From NCBI GenBank assembly GCA_026125215.1, contig JAHCLN010000010.1, forward strand, positions 1 to 45,632: a stretch of 45,632 nt of DNA, given 5' to 3'. A model generated the notes under the pieces. It did not search any database and was not told the origin of the DNA. It saw only the letters and a list, made by a program, of their open reading frames with translations. Position numbers and translations under genes: made by a program. This document shows positions 27,453 through 33,037 of this stretch, in pieces (within the stretch, counting starts at the first letter, position 1; the number at the start of each line of letters is the position of its first letter). This DNA comes from Opitutaceae bacterium (lineage in GTDB: Bacteria > Verrucomicrobiota > Verrucomicrobiia > Opitutales > Opitutaceae).

Positions 27453-29111
27453 ATGACACGGGTGTCAGCGCAACGTGGCAGGATAATCCGGCGGGCCCGC
27501 TGGGCGGTGCCGCTGCTGGCGCTGGCGGGGATTTTCTGGCTGGTCCATGTTCTGGCGTCGCGCGGCCCGCGTCCGCCGCAGGCCGCTCCGGCTGCGCCCC
27601 GGCTGGCATTATCGGCGGCGCACCGGCAAATGGATGCGGACATCAGCTCCGTCGAAGCCGATTACCGGGCGGCGCAGCGGGAAGGGCGTCTCGCGCCGGA
27701 TTGGGAGGAGAAGCTGGCCCGCGCCGTTGAGTGGCAGCGTGAAATCCTCGCGTCCAACCGGTCGCCCGGCGGGGAGCACGCCGAGCGGCTGGAAAAGCTC
27801 GAGACCGCGCGGGACAGCCTGGCCGCGGAGCGCATCAATGCGCGGAGCCGCGCGCTGGCCGAGGCGGCGGAGGCCGAGCAGGACGAGGCGGCTGCGCTCG
27901 CCGGCTGGCGCGAAGCCCTGGCTTTGCAGCTGCAGGTCAACCGCAGTCGCGCGGATCCGAGACAGAAGGATTTTGCCCGGGAGACGCGGCTGAGCATGCT
28001 GATCGAATCGCTGGAAGCCGCGCCGCTCCGCCGGGTGGTGGACGAAGCGGTGGCCGAAGCCGAGGCGGCCCGGGAGCAGGCCGACTGGCCGGCGGCATTG
28101 CGGGCCTATCAGCGCGCCGGGGAAACGTTGACCGAGCTCAACCGCCGCTTCCCCCGCACGCGGTTTGCGGACCTGCGGTTGCAAATGCGGGTGGAAGAGC
28201 AGGTGGCCGCATTGGCGCCGGCAGCGGCGGCGGAGGAGATCGCCGAGCGTGAACGGGCCGGGGAGGCGGCGGTGGCGGCGGGTCGGCCGGACCTTGCAAC
28301 GACCTTGTTCGCGGCCGCGCTTGAACAGCAGGCGGAGCTGAACCGGAGATTTCCGCTCACGCGGTTTGCTTCCACCGCGCGGCTGCAGGAGTTGGAAACC
28401 AAACATCAAACCGCGATGGCGGCGGAAGACCAGGCAAGGGCGCGGCTGCTCGATGAAGAGCTCTGCCGTGGTCTGAGCCAAAGGCGCTTGGTCGCTGCGG
28501 GCCGCTCGCTCGCCAAGCTGACCGCGCTGCTGGAAGCGATCGCCGCGCGCTATCCCCGCAGTTCCGCGGCGGAGACGGAATTGCGGCTCAAGGCGGCCTA
28601 CCTGAACCGACAGTGGGATCACCTCGCCGCGTTGCACGAGGAATGCTACGGGATGCTGCTGCCGCTGCCGGGGGAACGGGGATTGCTCCTTGGTCGCCGT
28701 CAGACGCCCCAGGGACTATTTGCCCGGGTGATGGCCTCCAATCCCAGCCGCCACCGCGACGATGCGGCGCCGGTTGATTTTGTGGACTGGAACGAAGCGG
28801 CGGAATTTTGCCGCCGGCTTACATGGCTGATGGGGCGGCCGGTGCGCCTGCCCCGTGAGGCGGAGGTTCGTGCGGCGCTGGCCTGGCGTGAAGTCGGGAA
28901 TGAAGCACACAACCGGGTGCCGTCCGCCGTCCCGGCGACCGGGTTTCTCGAACTGGCCGGCGACTCCACCGAATGGCTCGAGGCCGGACCGGATGACGCG
29001 GCGGCGCCGATATTCGGCGGCAGTCCGGCGGCCGCATTGGCCCGGTTGGGGCCGAAGCAGAACCGCGAGGCGCGGTTGGGCTTCCGGTTCGTCGTCGAGC
29101 TGCCGGACTGA
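27453..29111 (+). CDS. membrane-anchored protein with three TPR-like repeats and a degenerate SUMF1/FGE-like domain
   Basis: 552 residues from the ATG at 27453; the frame is open much further upstream but over tyrA and aroA. One transmembrane segment (about 17-36), then an Ala/Glu-rich helical region (55-215). Three repeats with exact 67-residue period follow: ELNRRFPRTRF (228-238), ELNRRFPLTRF (295-305) and AIAARYPRSSA (362-372), each the end of a helical hairpin like tetratricopeptides. The C-terminal part (about 405-550; PVDFVDWNEAAEFCRRL, RPVRLPREAEVRAAL, REARLGFRFVV) matches the formylglycine-generating/SUMF1 fold, but lacks the paired active-site Cys, so it is unlikely to mature the sulfatases. 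Such domains otherwise serve in binding. Divergent from tyrA. Confidence 0.75.
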   Translation: MTRVSAQRGRIIRRARWAVPLLALAGIFWLVHVLASRGPRPPQAAPAAPRLALSAAHRQMDADISSVEADYRAAQREGRLAPDWEEKLARAVEWQREILASNRSPGGEHAERLEKLETARDSLAAERINARSRALAEAAEAEQDEAAALAGWREALALQLQVNRSRADPRQKDFARETRLSMLIESLEAAPLRRVVDEAVAEAEAAREQADWPAALRAYQRAGETLTELNRRFPRTRFADLRLQMRVEEQVAALAPAAAAEEIAERERAGEAAVAAGRPDLATTLFAAALEQQAELNRRFPLTRFASTARLQELETKHQTAMAAEDQARARLLDEELCRGLSQRRLVAAGRSLAKLTALLEAIAARYPRSSAAETELRLKAAYLNRQWDHLAALHEECYGMLLPLPGERGLLLGRRQTPQGLFARVMASNPSRHRDDAAPVDFVDWNEAAEFCRRLTWLMGRPVRLPREAEVRAALAWREVGNEAHNRVPSAVPATGFLELAGDSTEWLEAGPDDAAAPIFGGSPAAALARLGPKQNREARLGFRFVVELPD

Positions 29112-29121
29112 GCGGTTGACC

Positions 29122-29526
29122 TTAAGAACCCAAGGCGACCAACCGGGCGTAAGCGGCGGCGGCCAGTGGCATGACGGACAGCCGGCTTTGCCGGAGCAGG
29201 GGAATGTCGGCGAGCGCGCCCTCGGCCTTGATCTGTGCCAGGGTCACGGGCTTGGCGAGGGCGGATACCGCTTTCAGTTCCACCGCGACCCAGCCGGGTT
29301 CGTCGGCAGTCTTGTCGGGAAACGCGGTCTTGGTGACTTCGGCGACGCCGACGACGGCCTTGGTGGTAACGCTTTCGTAGAAGAGCACCCGGTCGCCCTT
29401 GCGCATGGCATTGAGGTGGATGCGGGCCTGATAATTGCGGACGCCGGTCCAGTCGGTCTTCCGGTCGCGCAGCAGATCGCTCCACGCGTAGGCCTCGGGT
29501 TCGGATTTCACCAGCCAGTATTGCAT
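29122..29526 (-). CDS. EVE domain-containing protein
   Basis: 134 residues from MQYWLVKSEPEAYAW (an ATG two codons earlier, 29532, is equally possible). The EVE domain is PUA-like and binds modified bases in nucleic acid. Characteristic features: YWLVKSEP at the start, WTGVRNYQARIHLNAMRKGD, VLFYESVTTKAVVGVAEV, and PDKTADEPGWVAVELKAV. The length equals a single EVE domain with no fused partner, as in the ThyA-like/YjiA-type stand-alone proteins in many bacteria. Convergent with the SUMF1-like gene (10 nt between stops). Role could be in tRNA or DNA modification sensing, not determined. Confidence 0.88.
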   Translation of the reverse strand: MQYWLVKSEPEAYAWSDLLRDRKTDWTGVRNYQARIHLNAMRKGDRVLFYESVTTKAVVGVAEVTKTAFPDKTADEPGWVAVELKAVSALAKPVTLAQIKAEGALADIPLLRQSRLSVMPLAAAAYARLVALGS

Positions 29527-29562
29527 TGTCATGGAAAGGGTTGTCGGGTGCAGTCCTGATAC

Positions 29563-29676
29563 ATGAACGAGACCGAGGCTGAAAAGGCAAAAGCCCGCCG
29601 GGCGATCCGGTTGCTTTACGTGCTCATGGCGGTATTTATTGCCGGCCCCGTGATTGTCTACCTGCTGGTCCGTTGA
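29563..29676 (+). CDS. 37-residue single-pass membrane peptide
   Basis: The protein has a charged N-terminus (MNETEAEKAKARRAIR) followed by one hydrophobic helix (LLYVLMAVFIAGPVIVYLLV) and a final Arg, the classic form of a small inner-membrane protein. It starts on the opposite strand just upstream of the EVE gene and its stop lies 7 nt before the PIN-TRAM gene, so the two are probably co-translated. No Shine-Dalgarno site, as for its host neighbours. Function unknown; it might modulate the membrane-embedded PIN-TRAM protein. Confidence 0.6.
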   Translation: MNETEAEKAKARRAIRLLYVLMAVFIAGPVIVYLLVR

Positions 29677-29683
29677 ACCGGTC

Positions 29684-30694
29684 ATGAACAAAACCCTGCT
29701 CTCCATCCGCCTGCTGTTCGTGGTGCTGTGCACCTTCGGCGGCTGGCTGGTGTGTTATGCGGTGGAGGAGTGGGACAACTACCGGCTGCTGGCGATGGCG
29801 GTGGGATTCATGATCGGCGCCCTGGTGGTGCTGATCGACGTGTTGCTGAAAGGCTTCTCGCTGCGCGGGCTTTCGGCCATCAGCTTCGGCCTGGCGGTGG
29901 GCGCATTGATTTCCTACCTGGTGGGCACTTCGCCGCTGTTCGACCGGGGTGACGAGCAGCACATCTTCATCGCGAGGCTCGCGCTTTTCCTTGCCTGCAC
30001 CTATCTGTGCACGGTCATCGCCCTGCGCGGCAAGGATGAGTTCAACCTGGTCATCCCCTATGTGCGTTTCGTGCCGCACGAGGTGGACGTGCCGCTGGTC
30101 GTCGTGGACACGAGCGTGCTGATCGACGGTCGCATTGCGAGGGTGTGCGAGTCGGGCTTCATGGGTTCCGCGCTGGTGATTCCAAGTTTTGTGCTGAAGG
30201 AGCTGCATGCGGTGGCCGATTCTCCCGATCCGCAGCGGCAGGCACGCGGCCGGCGCGGGCTGGAGGTGCTGAACGAACTGCGCCGCATCAAGCACCTCGA
30301 CATCCGCATTACGGACAGCGAGGTCGCCAACCGCCAGAACGTGGACGCCAAGCTCGTCTTTCTCGCCCAAAGCATGCGGGCGAAACTGCTCACGACCGAC
30401 TACAATCTTGCCAAGATGGCCGAGTTTCACGGCGTGCAGTGGCTGAATCTCAACCAGCTGGCGAAGTCCCTCCGCCCCGAACTGATGATCGGGGAAGTGG
30501 TGAGCGTGGAGCTGAGCAAACCGGGCAAGGATGAAGGGCAGGCGGTCGGCTACCTGGAAGACGGCTCGATGGTCGTGGTGGTTGACGGCCGCCCACAGAT
30601 TGGCCGGCAGGTCGAGGCCGAGGTAACAAGTGTGCTGCCCACCGCGGGCGGCAAGATGGTCTTTGCGCGGCTGGCGGGCCGGCATCGCGCCTGA
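29684..30694 (+). CDS. membrane PIN-TRAM domain protein (YacL-like putative RNase)
   Basis: 336 residues from the ATG at 29684. Four hydrophobic helices (about 5-25, 33-55, 62-80, 92-115), then a PIN nuclease domain with acidic residues in VVVDTSVLIDGRI, the conserved FVLKELHAVADS, NVDAKLVFLAQ and LLTTDYNLAKMAE, followed by a C-terminal TRAM RNA-binding domain (GYLEDGSMVVVVDGRPQIG...VTSVLPTAGGKMVFA). This is the domain order of Bacillus YacL, proposed to be a membrane-linked endoribonuclease. All four expected PIN acids appear to be present. Preceded by a small membrane peptide in a likely operon. Confidence 0.92.
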   Translation: MNKTLLSIRLLFVVLCTFGGWLVCYAVEEWDNYRLLAMAVGFMIGALVVLIDVLLKGFSLRGLSAISFGLAVGALISYLVGTSPLFDRGDEQHIFIARLALFLACTYLCTVIALRGKDEFNLVIPYVRFVPHEVDVPLVVVDTSVLIDGRIARVCESGFMGSALVIPSFVLKELHAVADSPDPQRQARGRRGLEVLNELRRIKHLDIRITDSEVANRQNVDAKLVFLAQSMRAKLLTTDYNLAKMAEFHGVQWLNLNQLAKSLRPELMIGEVVSVELSKPGKDEGQAVGYLEDGSMVVVVDGRPQIGRQVEAEVTSVLPTAGGKMVFARLAGRHRA

Positions 30695-30776
30695 AGGTGC
30701 GGGCTGCTGTGGCCGGCGCAAAAATGATGTTTACTCACACGCGGCCATTGCCCAAAACCTGCCCTCCCTGGCATCC

Positions 30777-30852
30777 GGGGCAGTAGCTCAGTTGATAGAG
30801 CGCGTCGTTCGCAACGACGAGGTCGTGGGTTTGATCCCCATCTGCTCCACCA
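30777..30852 (+). tRNA. tRNA-Ala (anticodon CGC)
   Basis: 76 nt with encoded CCA. The acceptor stem GGGGCAG pairs with CTGCTCC and contains the G3-U70 wobble that identifies alanine tRNA. The D arm is GCTC-AGTTGATA-GAGC, the anticodon arm CGTCG-TTCGCAA-CGACG (anticodon CGC, reading GCG), the variable loop AGGTC, the T arm GTGGG-TTTGATC-CCCAT, and the discriminator base is A. Position 19 is A instead of G, and position 56 is T instead of C, so the elbow pair G19-C56 is replaced by A19-U56 (see findings). Confidence 0.96.
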
Positions 30853-31090
30853 GCCTTCACCCAGGCTACGCCGGCTTGGCGGAATGGCGGGCAACATGAC
30901 GCCGTCGATGCAGTTGCGAAGCGACATGGGCCGGCGGGTGGATGTCCAAACCGCTGGGGGCCGGCGGCTTTTGCAGGTGTCTGCATGGCTTTGCGTGAAT
31001 TTCCGGTTACGCGCACAATTGGTCCTGTATTTGCTTTCCTGAGTCTGGCAGCCGGATAGACTGCAAGCCGACGCCAAATCCAATCTCGTT

Positions 31091-31459
31091 ATGAAAAAGA
31101 AAACCAAGACCACCACCAAGGCGCTCACCCCGGCGACGAAACCCGCGAAGACCGTCAAGAAGACGACCACCCGGACCGCCGTGAAAAAAGCGGCCCCGCA
31201 GGTCGGGGTCACGATGATCTCCGCTTTGATTGATGTCGGCTTCGGCAACACCCTCTACCTGCGCGGGGATGGCCCCGGCCTGAACTGGGACAGCGGAGTG
31301 CCGATGGATTGCATCGCGGACGACCACTGGCGCATCACGATCGCCGGGGTCGTGCGCCCGATGGCGTTCAAGTTCGTGCTCAACGACGAAACCTGGTGCG
31401 CGGGTGACGACTACACCGTGACCCCCGGCGGCACGGTTGCACTCAAGCCGGAGTTTTGA
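31091..31459 (+). CDS. lysine-rich-tailed protein with glycan-binding-like domain
   Basis: 122 residues. The first 37 residues are almost entirely K, T, A and P (MKKKTKTTTKALTPATKPAK...), a disordered cationic tail with a histone-like flavour. The rest (38-122) is a compact beta-rich domain: VTMISALIDVGFGNTLYLRG, GPGLNWDSGVPMDCIADDHW, AFKFVLNDETWCAGDDYTV, PGGTVALKPEF. The pattern resembles the starch-binding/glycogen-binding (CBM20/48-type) sandwich with aromatic residues in LNW and ETW. Such cationic-tailed domains recur in Opitutales genomes as hypothetical proteins; this is recollection, not a match. It may bind nucleic acid and glycan or regulate. Convergent with the acyltransferase, 9 nt apart. 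Confidence 0.7.
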   Translation: MKKKTKTTTKALTPATKPAKTVKKTTTRTAVKKAAPQVGVTMISALIDVGFGNTLYLRGDGPGLNWDSGVPMDCIADDHWRITIAGVVRPMAFKFVLNDETWCAGDDYTVTPGGTVALKPEF

Positions 31460-31468
31460 GCCGGCCGT

Positions 31469-32194
31469 TCAACCGGCCGAATATTCCGGGTCAGGATTGA
31501 TCTCCAGCAGCCGGGCTTGGAGCCGCGCCGCCGCCTGATCGCGATCCGCCAGCGCTTCCGCGGGAATATGGTCGCAGCGCATGCGGACCCGCGAGAAGGG
31601 CTTGGGCAAATAAAACCGGTCCCAGCTGCGGCGCAGCCGCCAGGCGTTTTCAAATTCCGCGCCGATCAGGAGAATCGGTGTCTTGGTGCGGCGGGTGACG
31701 ATGAGCGCGCCGGGTTTGAACTCGTAGATCGGGCCCTTGGGTCCGTCCGGCGTGATCCCCACGTCGTAGCCTTGGCGCAGCACGTCCACCAAGGCGGAGG
31801 CAGCTTCACGGCCCAGCCGGTGGCTGGAGCCGCGCACGGTGCTCAGCCCGATGAGCGAGAAAAAAGCGTCGAGCCACGCGCCGTCCTTGCTGGCGCTGAC
31901 GAGCGCATACATCGGTTTGCCGCGGCGGAAACGCCGGTAGATCAGCGCGGCGAGAAACAGACGGTTGTGCCAAAGCACCATCGCGACCGGCTCGTCGTTT
32001 TTCATGTAGTTGCGCAGGTCTTCGGCCGACACCTCGATGCGCAGGGTCCGGATCCAGAGCCGCACGAGCATGCCGAAGGGCCACAACGCGATCCGGCGCC
32101 AGCCGGAGATATGCTGCACTTCGGGAAAAGGATCGGTGGGTGAGGGGAGCGTGCTCAGGGGCGCCGTTGTTGCCGAAACCGGCCGGTGCGCCAA
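31469..32194 (-). CDS. DUF374-type lysophospholipid acyltransferase family protein
   Basis: 241 residues, assuming the ATG at 32194; the first 28 residues are Pro/Ser/Thr-rich. LPLAT-like acyltransferase: an HNRLF motif at VLWHNRLFLAALIY (variant HxxxxD motif), SASKDGAWLDAFFSLIG, STVRGSSHRLGREAASALVD, the conserved ITPDGPKGPIYEFKPGA and LLIGAEFENAWRLRRSWDRF. This matches the family annotated as DUF374 or Kdo2-lipid A acyltransferase-like. Substrate probably a lipid A or phospholipid acyl acceptor at the inner membrane. Divergent from the gene at 32251 with a 56-bp spacer, so the two promoters may overlap. Confidence 0.85.
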   Translation of the reverse strand: MAHRPVSATTAPLSTLPSPTDPFPEVQHISGWRRIALWPFGMLVRLWIRTLRIEVSAEDLRNYMKNDEPVAMVLWHNRLFLAALIYRRFRRGKPMYALVSASKDGAWLDAFFSLIGLSTVRGSSHRLGREAASALVDVLRQGYDVGITPDGPKGPIYEFKPGALIVTRRTKTPILLIGAEFENAWRLRRSWDRFYLPKPFSRVRMRCDHIPAEALADRDQAAARLQARLLEINPDPEYSAG

Positions 32195-32250
32195 GCGCGA
32201 ATCGCAGCCGGCGGTTGACCGGCGGCGGATTCGCGGACACCAAACGGCGC

Positions 32251-32823
32251 ATGGCGTCGCTTCCTCCCTGTCCGCACCTGCCGCCGGCCCCGGCGGGGCT
32301 GGACTGGCGTTTGCTGCACAGCCACCGCGGGGAGGCGCGCGGGGCGGATTTTTACCGTGCCTGCCTCGAATACGGGCAATCCCTGTGGCAGCGGGGCTTG
32401 GCGGCGCGGGCGCTGCTTTGCCTCGACCGCGCGATGTCCGCCGATTTGCGCGGCGATGAGCCGGTGTTGGGAGAATGGCCGCTGCCGTATGCGGCGATGG
32501 CGTGGCTGCTTGCCGCCACGCCGCCGGGCGTCTTCATCGGCAACCCGCGGGTGCATTTCCAACATTATGCGGACCGGATGAACGCGCCCCGGCGTGAACA
32601 GCGCCGTTGGCGGGCCTGGGCCTGCTGGGCGTTGACCCGCAAGGTGTGCCCCGGCCTGCCGGGCGATGTCCGCCACCGGGTGGTGGAACCGGAGCCCGGC
32701 CAAATCTTCACCGAGCTCGGGCGCCACGGCTTGCCCGGCGAAGCCGATCTGTGGCACGAGGTGCTGGCCGAAGCCGGGAATATTCCGTCCGGTGACCACT
32801 TGCGGGACAAATGTTCGTTTTAG
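32251..32823 (+). CDS. conserved host protein of unknown function, possibly 3'-truncated by the prophage
   Basis: 190 residues from the ATG at 32251. I do not recognise the family. It has a helical repeat pattern: DFYRACLEYGQSLWQRGLAA, RALLCLDRAMSADL and YAAMAWLLAATPPGVFIGNP, reminiscent of small TPR-containing proteins, then HFQHYADRMNAPRREQRRWR. Coding seems to end unnaturally: the final residues RDKCSF and the stop are encoded by DNA that is part of the 15-bp inverted repeat (from 32803), the proposed prophage end. If so, the native C-terminus is lost and the last six codons come from the element. Located downstream of, and divergent from, the DUF374 gene. Confidence 0.65.
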   Translation: MASLPPCPHLPPAPAGLDWRLLHSHRGEARGADFYRACLEYGQSLWQRGLAARALLCLDRAMSADLRGDEPVLGEWPLPYAAMAWLLAATPPGVFIGNPRVHFQHYADRMNAPRREQRRWRAWACWALTRKVCPGLPGDVRHRVVEPEPGQIFTELGRHGLPGEADLWHEVLAEAGNIPSGDHLRDKCSF

Positions 32824-32944
32824 ATAGCCCGAACTGATGCGATTTGGTGCGTTCTGCCCTGATAGCGCGATTGCTGATTCGCGCGCAAACCACTGATAAA
32901 CGGCCGTTAATTAAAGCCCCCGCATCGGGCGAACATTTGTCCCG
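32803..32944. repeat. 15-bp perfect inverted repeat at the proposed prophage end
   Basis: CGGGACAAATGTTCG at 32803-32817 and its exact complement CGAACATTTGTCCCG at 32930-32944. The first copy overlaps the last codons of the host gene. The repeat lies in the ~240 bp between host gene and tail-tip gene, where Mu-type elements carry end-binding sites for the transposase. In Mu such sites are mostly in a fixed orientation; here the two are inverted relative to each other. The segment between is A/T-richer and includes CTGAT four times and the palindrome AACGGCCGTT. Confidence 0.7.
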
Positions 32945-33037
32945 AACGCGGAAAAGGTGGGAGGTGGGATTGGTTTACAATTGCGGTGGATGCCCCGCTC
33001 AGGCGACACACTTAGTCGATACTGAGGTCAATCGTCG

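Noticed and set aside
32834..32897. Four CTGAT copies and the palindrome AACGGCCGTT near the prophage end
   Set aside because: Spacing is irregular (25, 15, 19) and short words of this size recur by chance; not reported as binding sites.
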